Assembly: GCA_036403815.1 (NCBI GenBank)
Contig: DASWQH010000008.1
Coordinates: forward strand, 1-64,000
Length of the DNA stretch: 64,000 bases
Origin: JACVRN01 sp036403815
Lineage (GTDB): Bacteria; Acidobacteriota; Blastocatellia; Pyrinomonadales; Pyrinomonadaceae
Direction of reading: 5' to 3'
Of the stretch, positions 41,789-51,642 are shown piece by piece. A program made the translations under genes and the position numbers. The notes below the pieces were generated by a model, which searched no databases, was not told the DNA's origin, and was given only the letters and a program-made list of their open reading frames with translations. Within the stretch, counting starts at the first letter, position 1, and each line of letters starts with the position of its first letter.

Positions 41789-43849
41789 ATGAAGCGTCTG
41801 GCAGTTTCATTGAGCATACTCTTAATTGCGCTCGTGGCGGCTACAACTTCGGCGCGAGGGCAGGCGAAGCCGCTCACCATCAACGACCTGCTTAAGATTC
41901 GCCGCGTGGGCGACCCGCAGTTGTCGCCCGATGGGCGCTGGGTCGCTTACACCATCTCCGACCTCAACATGGATGCCAACCGTCGCGTGACACAAATCTA
42001 TCTGGTCTCTGTGGACGGCGGAGAACCTAAACAGTTGACCAATGCGCCGCAGTCTTCCAGCACCCCGCGCTGGTCGCCCGACGGCAAAAGAATCGCCTTC
42101 ATCAACGGGCGTGAAGGTGGCCCGCAGGTCTGGACGATTGACGTTGCGACCAACGAGCAGAAGAAGGTGACGAACATCTCCACGGGTGCGTCAGACCCCG
42201 TCTGGTCGCCGGATGGACGCATGATCGCATTCGTCTCGGACGTTTATCCTGAATGCACCACGGACGACTGCAATCGCAAGCGAGATGAGCAGATGGAATC
42301 GAGCAAGGTCAAGGCGAAAATCGCAGACCGCCTGCTCTTTCGCCACTGGACGACATGGAAAGAGGGCAAGCGCACGCACGTCTTCATCGCAGCGGTTGAC
42401 GGCTCGGCTCCGGCGCGCGACATGACGCCGGGCGATTACGACGCGCCACCCTTCAGTCTGGGCGGCCCGTCCGACTACGCTTTCTCGCCCGACTCAAAAG
42501 AGCTTGTCTTTGCGCGCAACACGGACAAGGTGGAGGCTACGAGCACGAACGGCGATCTCTTCATAGTCCCGGTTACGGGCGGCGAAGCGCAGCGCATCAC
42601 TGGCAAGAATATGGGGGCTGATCTTTCGCCGGTCTATTCGCCCGATGGTCGTTTCATAGCCTATCGCTCTCAATCCCGCGCAGGCTTCGAAAGCGACCGC
42701 TGGCAACTGATGCTCTTTGACCGCAAGAGCGGGCAATCGCGCTCGCTTACGGATAAGCTGGACACCAGCATCGAAGGCATCACGTTCACGCCCGACGGCC
42801 AGAAGATTTATCTAACGGGTGCGGAGCGCGGTAAGCAGCTCATCTACACAATGCCGACCGCAGGCGGCACAATCGCAAAGCTTGTTACAGACGGATTCAA
42901 TGACGACGTGAAGGTCAGCAATGATGGGAAGACAATCATCTTCTCCCGCTCGACTTCCACGATGCCGACTGAAATCTTCCGCGCCGGTGTAGATGGAAGC
43001 AATGTCGTTCAGTTGACTAAGACTAACGAGAGCGCCCTCGCGCCCTTTGCTTTGAAGCCAGCCGAAGAAGTCACCTGGGAGGGAGCAAGCGGCGCGAAAG
43101 TCTCCGGCTACATATTCAAGCCTGCGAACTTCTCGCCGTCTAAGAAGTACCCGATGATCGTGCTTATTCACGGCGGGCCGCAGGGCGCTTGGAATGATAA
43201 CTGGGGCTATCGCTGGAATCCGCAGGCGTTCGCTTCGCAGGGCTATGTAGTCTTTACGCCAAACCCGCGCGGCTCTACGGGCTACGGCCAGCAATTCGTT
43301 GACGACGTTTCGGGCGACTGGGGCGGCAAGCCTTTCACGGACATCATGAACGGCGTCGCGCACGTCATAGGCTTAGGCTATGTTGACAAGGAACGGCTCG
43401 GCGCGGCGGGCGGCTCATACGGCGGCTACATGGTCAACTGGATTGAAGGCCACAACGACGACCCGCGCTTTCAGTTCAAAGTCCTGGTCTCACACGCGGG
43501 CATCTTCAATCTGGCGAGCATGTACGGCGCAACCGAAGAGCTGTGGTTCACGGACTGGGAGTTCAAGGGCACGCCCTGGGACAACCCGGAGATGTACACG
43601 CGCTGGTCGCCCAGCATGTTCGTCAAAAACTTCAAGACGCCGATGCTGGTCATCCACGGCGAGCTTGATTATCGCGTGCCCGTAGGGGAAGGTCTGCAAC
43701 TCTTCACCGCCCTGCAACGACGCGGCGTAGACTCCCGCCTGCTCTATTTCCCGGACGAAGGCCACTGGGTACTGAAGCCGCAGAACTCCGTGCTCTGGTA
43801 CAATACAGTGCTGGACTGGTTCGGCAAGTATCTCAAGCCGAACTCATAA
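41789..43849 (+). CDS. Secreted S9 family prolyl oligopeptidase-type peptidase
   Basis: A 686-residue exported enzyme. A signal peptide (1-25) precedes a TolB/WD40-like propeller (about 30-400, repeats such as LSPDGRWVAYTISD, WSPDGKRIAFING, WSPDGRMIAFVSD) and an alpha/beta hydrolase domain with GGSYGGY (nucleophile Ser543), ELDYRVP (Asp627) and DEGHW (His659). It is close to acylaminoacyl/dipeptidyl peptidases that cut short peptides. The length is normal. AGAGG precedes ATG 41789. It stands alone between two repeat clusters. Confidence 0.95.
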   Translation: MKRLAVSLSILLIALVAATTSARGQAKPLTINDLLKIRRVGDPQLSPDGRWVAYTISDLNMDANRRVTQIYLVSVDGGEPKQLTNAPQSSSTPRWSPDGKRIAFINGREGGPQVWTIDVATNEQKKVTNISTGASDPVWSPDGRMIAFVSDVYPECTTDDCNRKRDEQMESSKVKAKIADRLLFRHWTTWKEGKRTHVFIAAVDGSAPARDMTPGDYDAPPFSLGGPSDYAFSPDSKELVFARNTDKVEATSTNGDLFIVPVTGGEAQRITGKNMGADLSPVYSPDGRFIAYRSQSRAGFESDRWQLMLFDRKSGQSRSLTDKLDTSIEGITFTPDGQKIYLTGAERGKQLIYTMPTAGGTIAKLVTDGFNDDVKVSNDGKTIIFSRSTSTMPTEIFRAGVDGSNVVQLTKTNESALAPFALKPAEEVTWEGASGAKVSGYIFKPANFSPSKKYPMIVLIHGGPQGAWNDNWGYRWNPQAFASQGYVVFTPNPRGSTGYGQQFVDDVSGDWGGKPFTDIMNGVAHVIGLGYVDKERLGAAGGSYGGYMVNWIEGHNDDPRFQFKVLVSHAGIFNLASMYGATEELWFTDWEFKGTPWDNPEMYTRWSPSMFVKNFKTPMLVIHGELDYRVPVGEGLQLFTALQRRGVDSRLLYFPDEGHWVLKPQNSVLWYNTVLDWFGKYLKPNS

Positions 43850-43859
43850 CCTGTCTGAG

Positions 43860-44046
43860 AAGTCCCGTAGGGACTCGATGAAAATAGCCCAGCGATTTAT
43901 CGCTGGGAACAGCAGGCACAAAAAGACCGAGTCCCGTAGGGACGACTGAAGTTTTGATTCAATCGTCCCTACGGGACTCAATTTTCTTTCACTCTCTGAC
44001 CCAGCCATAAATGGCTGGGCTATTGCCAACCGTCCCTACGGGACTC
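43860..44046. repeat. Cluster of family 2 palindromic units
   Basis: Four GTCCCGTAGGGAC-type cores (about 43863, 43931, 43965 and 44032) and two CCCAGC(C)AT(A)..GGCTGGG hairpin cores (about 43889 and 44001). The middle part (43930-43980) is a full inverted repeat; the flanking parts are half units. The cluster separates the S9 peptidase from the convergent DUF3857 gene. Confidence 0.85.
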
Positions 44047-44067
44047 AAAACCTGCGCGTCGAGTTGA

Positions 44068-46035
44068 TTACTTCTTCGCCAGCACGACGGGCGCTTGTTC
44101 GGTGGCGCGTATGCGCTCGAAGAAGCTGCGGACGGCGGAGTATTGCTCGACGGGGATGGTCATGGCGCGCATGGAGAGGGTGCGTGTGAAGAGAAGCTGG
44201 CCTGCTTTGACTTCGTAGGTCGCCGTGTAGTTGCCGAAAGGCGTCTCTAGCTTCAGGGCGTCCGGCACTTCGTCAACCTCGAAGCCTTCGGGCAACTGTA
44301 CGCGAACGGTCTCTGTGAAAGCATTCGACTTCAGGACAACCGGGGCTTTGCGCGAAGTCTTGGTCAGAGCCAGCGCCTCCAGACGCGAGACAATCGCAGG
44401 CTTGAAGATGAGCAGGCGATCCTGCATCGTTTGCGCGTAGCGTTCGGCTGTGAAATCAACGTCCAAAGCAAAGCGGCCTCCGAGGCGGTCGTCCACCGGC
44501 TCGATCTTGTTCACTTTGGCGCTCGTCGCACCCGTGCTAATCCACGTCTCAATCACCTTCATGTAGTCGGAGCGTGAAAGGGCGCGGAAGATTCCGCGCT
44601 CGGTTACGGCTGCCTGCCCCTGCGACCTCTCCGTCACCTTCGCCGTGATGGAGCCTTCGCCTGTGAGCACAACGTCGGCCTGTCGCTCCATGCGATTCGC
44701 TTCGGGCGGCATCATAGGCATACGCATGAGCGAGCCTTGATCGCCTGCGGCCACGAGCGCGAAGCTCCCCTGCTCGTGCGAGGGAAGGTCTCCGACCGTA
44801 GTGTTGTCGTCGGTTGCGTCGAATATCAAAAGACGACCGAGCTTCGGATGCTCTATGACGGTCGGCACATTGGTTTCATTGCCAACCTGGACTGCGATGA
44901 TGGCGTGGTTGAACTGTGTGGGGCTAGGCCACTCCTCACGCACGTAGGTCGGGTCGCCCGAAAAAATCAGCACGGGATAGGAGTTAATCTTGACGGCCTT
45001 GAGCATAGTGCGCATCAGGTTGGCTTTGTCTTTACAGTCGCCGTAAGACTTGGCGAAGATGTCCGTGGCCGTGTGCGGGCGATAGCGTCCCATGCCAATC
45101 TGAATAGAGATGTACTGCAAGCCCTGTATGTAGCGCGCGATGGCGCGTATCTTCTCAAGCTCTGTTTTTGAGTTGGCCGTCAACTCTCTAGCCTTGCCCG
45201 CGATGGCGTCGTCGAGTGTGACCTGCGGGTCGGCCAACTCTGTGTACCAGCGCGAAACATCCGTCCACGAATCGAAAGACTTTGCCGATGAGGAAGTCTT
45301 GGAAGCAGGCGAGTAGGTGATGGCTACGCGAGGCGCAAGGTTTGTGACTGACGGACTCAGAGGCTCAGGGTTAATCGGAGGGAGATTGTTCAGCTCCCAG
45401 ACGTAAGTAGAGCCTTGCACAGTCGGCTCTACCTTCCTGGAGTGATTGAAGGTCACGGATGACGCGCGCCAGCCCGCAGGCAGGTTGACCGTGTAACGCG
45501 AAACAAGCGTCGGCAGTCTGGATTGAAAAGCCCACACGTCCTGATTAAAGAAGGCGCGGCTTTCCGTCACCACCTGATAGCCGAAGACAGAGCCGACATC
45601 TGCAAAGTCCGAGGCGTCGATTATCTTCACGCGCGCTTCGTTATACACGTCGTTGAGGTCTGCCGCCTGGTCTATAATCTCGTCCTTGCCGAACTTTTTG
45701 ACGACACCGCCGGAGCGTATGAGCCACGCGCGCAGCTCTTTCACCTTTCCCGAATCGGTCTCGTAAAACTCTGTCGCCTGAGCGAAGGCGCGCCCCTCGC
45801 GCACGAGCACGCGCACGGCATAGGTCGTCGTCGTGGTGATGCGCCCGTCTTCGCCTATGGTCACGACCTGCTCGTCCTGAAGCACGACCGCCGGAACGTC
45901 CTTTTCGTATGAAGGCGCTTGCGAGGCGGCGGCCTGCTGAAGCCACTGCGGAACATCGTCGCCCCCGGCAGCGAGGGCGGGTGCCGCCGTTGTGAGAAGA
46001 AACGCGACTATGCATCCTAAAATTCTGAGTTTCAT
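44068..46035 (-). CDS. Exported DUF3857/transglutaminase-like protein, active-site Cys present
   Basis: A 655-residue protein. A signal peptide (1-23) precedes DUF3857 (about 55-215) and a transglutaminase-like domain with Cys334 (SYGDCKDKANL), His377 (FNHAII) and Asp406 (LIFDAT), giving a complete triad. A C-terminal DUF3858-like beta domain follows. It is likely a periplasmic cysteine peptidase or amidase; the substrate is unknown. AAAGGAAAG precedes ATG 46035. Its neighbour at 46138-48162 is a diverged copy without the Cys, and the two are separated by a 100-bp repeat. Confidence 0.9.
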   Translation of the reverse strand: MKLRILGCIVAFLLTTAAPALAAGGDDVPQWLQQAAASQAPSYEKDVPAVVLQDEQVVTIGEDGRITTTTTYAVRVLVREGRAFAQATEFYETDSGKVKELRAWLIRSGGVVKKFGKDEIIDQAADLNDVYNEARVKIIDASDFADVGSVFGYQVVTESRAFFNQDVWAFQSRLPTLVSRYTVNLPAGWRASSVTFNHSRKVEPTVQGSTYVWELNNLPPINPEPLSPSVTNLAPRVAITYSPASKTSSSAKSFDSWTDVSRWYTELADPQVTLDDAIAGKARELTANSKTELEKIRAIARYIQGLQYISIQIGMGRYRPHTATDIFAKSYGDCKDKANLMRTMLKAVKINSYPVLIFSGDPTYVREEWPSPTQFNHAIIAVQVGNETNVPTVIEHPKLGRLLIFDATDDNTTVGDLPSHEQGSFALVAAGDQGSLMRMPMMPPEANRMERQADVVLTGEGSITAKVTERSQGQAAVTERGIFRALSRSDYMKVIETWISTGATSAKVNKIEPVDDRLGGRFALDVDFTAERYAQTMQDRLLIFKPAIVSRLEALALTKTSRKAPVVLKSNAFTETVRVQLPEGFEVDEVPDALKLETPFGNYTATYEVKAGQLLFTRTLSMRAMTIPVEQYSAVRSFFERIRATEQAPVVLAKK

Positions 46036-46054
46036 GTGAGTCTTTCCTTTAAGT

Positions 46055-46132
46055 AGAGGTTAGAGGTCAGAGGTTAGAGGTTAGTAAAAAGAAATTCAAC
46101 TACTAACCTCTAGCCTCTGACCTCTAACCTCT
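46055..46132. repeat. Inverted repeat of AGAGGTTAGAGGTC words (family 7, copy 1)
   Basis: AGAGGTTAGAGGTCAGAGG at 46055 onward is complementary to 46101-46132. It fills the gap between the two DUF3857 genes. Other copies: 48372-48729 (split) and 61940-61992. Confidence 0.85.
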
Positions 46133-46137
46133 TCACT

Positions 46138-48162
46138 TTACTGCGCGCTTGCGGTGGCGACCTGTTGTTTAAGCGCAATCGTGTGATTGTCATTTTCACG
46201 GAGCAGATCGAAGACCTTTTTCAACTGGCCGTAGGAATTGACCGGGAAGAGTATGCTGTCCTCGCCGCCGAAAAAGAACTTGCGATTCATGATGAGCGTG
46301 TGCCCGTCTTTCGTAGCCATCAGCTTCATATCATAGCTCATGACATTTCCGCCCTTGAACGGCGCAGGCGTTTCCGCACTATCGAGCGCATAGCCAGCCG
46401 GGAGTTCTATCGTCACAGAATCCTCTTCAGACCATGCGTAGCGGAAATAGATTGGATAACGGCGCTCGGTCGTCTGGAACAACGGCGCAACGCCCTTCTC
46501 AAAGAAGGAGGGTTGAAGGAAGAGGCGCTTGCCTGTGCGCTGCGCGTAGCCGGGAACCTTGATTTTGAAGTCGTAGACGAAAGGCTTTTCAAAGTCCGTC
46601 ACGTTCTCGATTTTTATGTCCGAGACCTCAGCCGTGCTCATGCGCTCCTTAATCATGTTACGCAGGGTTTCTTCGCGCTCGGTCTGTGAAGCTTCGTCGT
46701 TCAGTTCCTTCTGCTCCGCGCCGAGGTGCCCGGAATACTCTATACGCACGGTGCCTTCGAGCGTCCCGTCCTCCGTGAGACGCAGTTTCGCCGTCCTCTT
46801 TTCAAGGGATTTTTCCGGCGGCGACAGGGGCGTGTTGACGAACACGGACATCTTCTTTTGTGCATCGAGGACGAGCACTTCCTGTCCTTCAGCCCGCCAC
46901 GGCAACATGCCGAAGGGGACATAGGTGCTTGCGGGATCAAAGAAGCGCCAGCCGTCATCCATGCGTACGGCGATGGCGTGCTGGGTCAGGAAATAGCTGG
47001 TCGTAATATCTTTGTCAAAGAATTTGCGGCTGCGGTCGCCCATCTCGACAATGTTGGCCTCGAAGCCCGCGGCGAGAGCCATAGCGGCAAAGAGCATGTC
47101 AATGTCTTCGCCCGTCCCTTGCCCGCGCTTGAGCGTGTCCGAAGGCGACTTGTTGACCTTCACCTTGGCGCGGTCTTCCGGGGTGAGTCCGACGGCGTCG
47201 TCGTAGATATTTTTGATTTTTGTGCGAACGAACTTGTCTATACGCTTCAGCTTCTCGTCGGGCGTCGTGGCATCGCCGACGGCTTCCGTGACAGCGCGCT
47301 TCACCTCGTCGTTCACTTTAATGTCGGACTTGTGTACGTCGTAAATTATCTTGCCCCACAAAGCCCAGAAGAGCATCGGCGGGGCTTTCATCAACTCCTC
47401 ACGAGAGTAATAGAGAAGCATCCAACTGCGCACCTGATCCGCAGGCGGCATACGCGGCTCTTCGCGGAAGGCAGGCATGTTGGTCATAGCGATGCTGTAG
47501 AAACCATTCTTTTCCTTCTCAAGCGGCGGCTTTGTGCCGTTGAACATCTTCATGCTCAAAACATTGTAGATGTCGGAGGCGAATGGCTTGATGTGATACC
47601 TCACCTGCTGGACAGGAATCTCGCGCTGGAATTCTATGCTCAGGTTATTAGCCCATGCGTTGCTGTAGGATTCTCTATAGCGATACTCTATAATCACGCC
47701 CGGCTCAATACCGGGCAGGGCAAAGGACTTGACCTTCTGCTTAATGCCGCTGGCGCGCAAGACCTCACGCTCAAAAATATCTTTCTCGTTAAGCTCTATG
47801 ATCGTGCCGTCCGGCTTGATGGTGCGTGCGGCGATGTCCTTGACCTTAACGCTGCGGCCAAAAATCTTTCCGAACGGAATATCAACTTTGCTGAAAGCCT
47901 CTTTGCCACGCTCGTTGAAGATTTTGATACGCAGGTAATGGTTGAAGGCCAGAGAGCCTTCGTCCGAATCGTCCACGCGCACGTCCCAGAAGATGGCCTC
48001 GGCGTCGGCATCCTTTTCGACCTTCGGCTCTTTCAGAGTCAAGTCAGACGGATCAACGGGCTTCCAATCCTTGTCGCCTGCAAACACAGGCGAAACGGTC
48101 GAGAGTAAACATAAAACTGCTACCGCAAGCACAGAGCGGGGCAGGGCACAGGGAAATCTCAT
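46138..48162 (-). CDS. Exported DUF3857/transglutaminase-like protein, active-site Cys absent
   Basis: A 674-residue protein with a signal peptide (1-28), DUF3857 and a transglutaminase-like fold. The helix that normally carries the nucleophile reads LKRGQGTGEDIDMLFAAMAL; Gly361 stands where Cys334 lies in the neighbouring paralogue, and no Cys is nearby. His395 (TQHAIAV) and Asp409 (RFFDP) remain. It is therefore probably not a protease and may act as a binding protein or a partner of the active paralogue. No strong ribosome site is seen; ATG 48162 begins the signal peptide. Confidence 0.88.
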   Translation of the reverse strand: MRFPCALPRSVLAVAVLCLLSTVSPVFAGDKDWKPVDPSDLTLKEPKVEKDADAEAIFWDVRVDDSDEGSLAFNHYLRIKIFNERGKEAFSKVDIPFGKIFGRSVKVKDIAARTIKPDGTIIELNEKDIFEREVLRASGIKQKVKSFALPGIEPGVIIEYRYRESYSNAWANNLSIEFQREIPVQQVRYHIKPFASDIYNVLSMKMFNGTKPPLEKEKNGFYSIAMTNMPAFREEPRMPPADQVRSWMLLYYSREELMKAPPMLFWALWGKIIYDVHKSDIKVNDEVKRAVTEAVGDATTPDEKLKRIDKFVRTKIKNIYDDAVGLTPEDRAKVKVNKSPSDTLKRGQGTGEDIDMLFAAMALAAGFEANIVEMGDRSRKFFDKDITTSYFLTQHAIAVRMDDGWRFFDPASTYVPFGMLPWRAEGQEVLVLDAQKKMSVFVNTPLSPPEKSLEKRTAKLRLTEDGTLEGTVRIEYSGHLGAEQKELNDEASQTEREETLRNMIKERMSTAEVSDIKIENVTDFEKPFVYDFKIKVPGYAQRTGKRLFLQPSFFEKGVAPLFQTTERRYPIYFRYAWSEEDSVTIELPAGYALDSAETPAPFKGGNVMSYDMKLMATKDGHTLIMNRKFFFGGEDSILFPVNSYGQLKKVFDLLRENDNHTIALKQQVATASAQ

Positions 48163-48371
48163 GAGTATTACCTTTCTACAGCAACAGCGACCGCTTGCTG
48201 GTCTGGGCTTTTGAGTTGAGGTTGCAGGATTCGGGTCACGCGAAAACTTTTGGAGGGCGCGACCTTCTGACTAAGCTAAACCGGCCTGCTTGCAGGGAAT
48301 ATCCGAAAAGACGGAAAACCGGCGACCGGATTGTATAACCCAACCGGCCTACTTTTGTCCAGCCGAAAAGC

Positions 48372-48729
48372 AGAGGTTAGAGGTCAGAAGCTGGTAAAGT
48401 TATTTGAAAAGATGCGTCAATTAGTCTGCGCTAGCAGACGGAAGAATAAAGCCACAGGCGTCAGCCTGTGGGAGCCAAGCCGCCCCTCGATTCTCAGTCC
48501 GCGTTAGCGGGCGACAGATATTCAGGCACAATCAGCCCTCGTCTTCTGTCGTCTGCTCACGCAGACTCTGATATATATTGCTGACTATTTCCCCAGACTC
48601 CGCCTCGCGGCGTTCGTCAGGGGCTTTATTCTTCCGTCTGCTGGCGCAGACTGGTGGAGTGGTTCCTGCATGCTCATGCTGCCGCGCAACATGAAATAGT
48701 AACTCTCTTCTACTAACCTCTGACCTCTT
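48372..48729. repeat. Nested inverted repeats (family 7 arms around family 11)
   Basis: The outer arms AGAGGTTAGAGGTC (48372-48390) and TAACCTCTGACCTCT (48711-48729) belong to the family seen at 46055-46132. Between them, a 31-bp arm (48423-48453, containing AGTCTGCGCTAGCAGACG) pairs with 48622-48652 with one mismatch. Further GTCTGC/GCAGAC and CCGCGTTAGCGG words lie inside. The whole gap from 48163 to 48731 has no gene. Confidence 0.75.
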
Positions 48730-48731
48730 TG

Positions 48732-49958
48732 CTATTCGACCCGTTCCGGAGGGGGCATGACGGCGGAGAATTCTTCGACGAAGCGGCGCGCATATTCGTC
48801 CAGCAGCTCCGTGACGCGCTCCTGCTTCGTAGAGCGCACGACCAGCCCTACGTGATGCCGCTTTTTAACGCGGAAGACTATTTCCGGGTCTGTGAAGCCG
48901 GAAGTGTCCGGGTATTCCTGTCGCGCCAGCGAAAGCGTGATGCCTGCATATTCCCTGCGCGGCTGTTCGATCTTGACAGGCTCCCGGCCACCGTTAATCT
49001 CAATCCGCGCCCACTCGCGCCAGATGTTAATGCCGCTTGAAGCTTCAAGGACTTCTGCTATAAAAGCTCCGCCGACGCGCGCGGCAATCTCAAGAAAGTA
49101 GAACTCGCCCGTCTCAGCGCTCTTGATAAACTCCGCATGAGTCGCGCCGCGCACAAGCCGCAGGCTCGATACGAGCTTGCGATTCATCTGGAGCAGCTTT
49201 TTCTCGTCCGAGGAATTGTGCTTGACCGTTTGCGAGATAAAGACGCCGCCTTCGTGCGCGACATTCATGGGCGGACGACCGTAACGATTCGCTCCGGCGA
49301 ACAGTACACGACCGCCTTCGACCAGCGAGTCAACGTGATAAACGTCGCCCGGAACAAAACGCTCCAGAAGGAAGTATGAAGACTGCTCTTGCGGGTTCTC
49401 GCGCTTGTCCAGAGTTTCGATGGCGCGCCAGACCTGCTCCGAGTCATAAAGCTTGGTGATGCCTATGGCCGATACATCCGAGCGCGGCTTCATAACCCAG
49501 GGCGCAGGCACGCGCTCCATGTACTCGCCTATCTCCTGATAGTTCAGCACATGCACAAACTCCGGCACGGGGATTCCGGCATCACGCGCGGCAACCCTCA
49601 TCGCCAGCTTATCGCGGAAGCGTCTGGAGGTGGTCGCCCCCATGCCGTCCAATCTTAAGTGCTCGCGTATGAGCGCCGCCGTCATGATGTCAAATTCTTC
49701 GAGCGCCACCAGTCGGTCAATCTTCGCAGCCCGCGCAAGCTGTGTGATGGCATGTATAAAACTGTCCGGCGCTGCGCTGTCCGGCAAACTGATGATTTCG
49801 TCCAGACTCTCGCGCGGCCATTCCTCGCTCAACAGCTTCTCTTTCGTCACGAGCACGACCTCGCAACCCTGCCGCTTGCACTCGCGCATAAATTCGACGC
49901 CCTTGAAATAACTGGCGAGACAGACAATCCTCATTGGACGGGATGATGATTCAGCCAT
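48732..49958 (-). CDS. ATP-grasp domain protein
   Basis: A 408-residue cytoplasmic protein. The N-terminal pre-ATP-grasp domain (MRIVCLASYFKGVEFMRECKRQGCEVVLVTKEK) is followed by the ATP-grasp core: VMKPRSDVSAIGITKLYDSEQVW, YFLLERFVPGDVYHVDSLVEGG, THAEFIKSAETGEFYFLEIAARVGGAFIAEVLEASSGINI. The C-terminal part is a biotin-carboxylase-like or regulatory domain. Relatives are carboxylate-amine/thiol ligases; the substrates cannot be told from sequence. It is divergent from murE with a 150-bp gap. ATG 49958 or 49934 could initiate; neither has a strong ribosome site. Confidence 0.85.
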   Translation of the reverse strand: MAESSSRPMRIVCLASYFKGVEFMRECKRQGCEVVLVTKEKLLSEEWPRESLDEIISLPDSAAPDSFIHAITQLARAAKIDRLVALEEFDIMTAALIREHLRLDGMGATTSRRFRDKLAMRVAARDAGIPVPEFVHVLNYQEIGEYMERVPAPWVMKPRSDVSAIGITKLYDSEQVWRAIETLDKRENPQEQSSYFLLERFVPGDVYHVDSLVEGGRVLFAGANRYGRPPMNVAHEGGVFISQTVKHNSSDEKKLLQMNRKLVSSLRLVRGATHAEFIKSAETGEFYFLEIAARVGGAFIAEVLEASSGINIWREWARIEINGGREPVKIEQPRREYAGITLSLARQEYPDTSGFTDPEIVFRVKKRHHVGLVVRSTKQERVTELLDEYARRFVEEFSAVMPPPERVE

Positions 49959-50111
49959 GCCGGTATATTTTCATGAAACAGCGTCAGGAGGGAAGCGATT
50001 ATGTGCGTTGTACCGGGGAAGCCGCCGGTTGTGTTGTCCTGCTGCTTTGATGTATCAATGAGGTATCAATACAAACAATAGCATCTCGCACTGAAGGAAA
50101 ATAGAGAGTTG

Positions 50112-51617
50112 ATGGCTGAACAAAAAGTAGAGCGAAGGCCGGTGACGCTGGGCGAAGTGGCGCGAGCGGTCGGAGGAAATCTATACGGTGATGAAAGCGC
50201 GGAAGTGCTGGATGTGACGCACGATTCCAGGCATGCGCGAGAAGGGTCGCTCTTTGTCGCCGTGCGGGGCGCAAATCTGGACGCGCACCGCTTCATAGAG
50301 CAGGTGATGAAGCAGGGCGCGCTCGGCATCATTTCAGAGCTGGAGCAACCTGCTGAATTCGCTGGCGCATGGCTGGAGGTCAAAGACATACGCCGTGCGA
50401 TGGCGCAGGTTGCCGCGACTGTGCATCACCATCCATCGCGCGAGTTGCAGCTTGTAGGCATCACCGGCACGAACGGCAAGACGACGTGCGCGTATCTCAT
50501 AGCCTCGATTCCGGAAGCGGCGGGCGAATTGGTCGCTATGACCGGCACGGTCGAATACAGAATCGGGCGCGACCATTTCAAGGCCGAGCGTACTACGCCG
50601 GAAGCGACGGACATGCAGAGGCTCTTGCGACGTGCAACGAGCGCGGGCTGTCGCGTCGCCGTCATGGAATCCTCTTCGCAGGCCATTGATTTTCATCGCT
50701 GCGATGCTCTTTACACGAGCGTCGCCGTCTTTACAAACCTGACGCGCGACCATCTGGATTATCACAAGACTATGGAGGCTTACTGGGCTGCCAAGCGCCG
50801 CCTCTTCGACGGAAGCCTGTATGCTCCGCCGCGCAGCAGCGTTATCAACATAGACGACGAGCGCGGGCTTGAGCTAGCAAACGAGCTTGAAGGTTGCGGC
50901 CAGAGAGTCGTGCGTTACGCGCTCAACTCTGAGGCGGACGTTACAGCGCGCAGTGTGGAGCACGCGCTGGAAGGCATGAGCTTTGAGCTAGTAACCCCGG
51001 CAGGCACGCTCTCTCTGCGCTCTCCGCTCGTGGGTCGCCCGCACATCTACAACATACTGGCAGCGGTCTCCGCGGGGCTTGAGCTTGGCTACAGCTTAGA
51101 CATAATCGCGCGCGCCATAGAAGCCTGCACGGGCGCGCCCGGTCGCTTCGAGCGCGTAGAACATCGCGGCGATTTTTCGGTCGTAGTGGATTACGCCCAC
51201 ACGGACGATGCGCTCCTGAATGTCCTCAGCACGGCGCGAGACGTGGCGCGCGGGCGCATCATCACCGTCTTCGGCTGCGGCGGCGACCGCGACCGCTCGA
51301 AGCGCGCGCCTATGGGCGAAGCCGCCGGAAGCTTATCCGATGTAGTCATCCTCACATCCGACAACCCGCGCACGGAAGACCCCGAAAAAATTCTGGCCGA
51401 TGCAGAAGAAGGTTTGCGCTTAACCCGTAAGCCCTACGAGAAGATCGCAGACCGCCGCGCAGCAATCCACCGCGCCATACAGGAAGCACGCACAGGCGAC
51501 CTCGTCCTCATCGCAGGCAAAGGCCACGAGGATTACCAGATCATAGGGCGCGAAAACTCTCACTTCGACGACAAGGAAGTAGCACGCGAAGCGCTCGACG
51601 AACGCGCAGCAAAATAA
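50112..51617 (+). CDS. murE: UDP-MurNAc-L-Ala-D-Glu : meso-diaminopimelate ligase
   Basis: A 501-residue Mur ligase adding meso-DAP to the peptidoglycan stem peptide in the cytoplasm. ATP loop GITGTNGKTT (116-125), central-domain TTPEATDMQRLL and MESSSQAIDFHR, and DNPR (417-420), the DAP-recognition motif that distinguishes DAP from lysine ligases. ATG 50112 is preferred over TTG 50109. The other cell-wall mur genes are not adjacent; instead the gene faces the operon making its substrate, DAP. Confidence 0.97.
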   Translation: MAEQKVERRPVTLGEVARAVGGNLYGDESAEVLDVTHDSRHAREGSLFVAVRGANLDAHRFIEQVMKQGALGIISELEQPAEFAGAWLEVKDIRRAMAQVAATVHHHPSRELQLVGITGTNGKTTCAYLIASIPEAAGELVAMTGTVEYRIGRDHFKAERTTPEATDMQRLLRRATSAGCRVAVMESSSQAIDFHRCDALYTSVAVFTNLTRDHLDYHKTMEAYWAAKRRLFDGSLYAPPRSSVINIDDERGLELANELEGCGQRVVRYALNSEADVTARSVEHALEGMSFELVTPAGTLSLRSPLVGRPHIYNILAAVSAGLELGYSLDIIARAIEACTGAPGRFERVEHRGDFSVVVDYAHTDDALLNVLSTARDVARGRIITVFGCGGDRDRSKRAPMGEAAGSLSDVVILTSDNPRTEDPEKILADAEEGLRLTRKPYEKIADRRAAIHRAIQEARTGDLVLIAGKGHEDYQIIGRENSHFDDKEVAREALDERAAK

Positions 51618-51642
51618 GAAGCGGTTTGACGCAGCATCCAAA

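Noticed and set aside
46726..48108. Long plus-strand open frame (460 codons) opposite the second DUF3857 gene
   Set aside because: Fully antisense to a gene with a signal peptide and recognisable domain; no ribosome site or family match.
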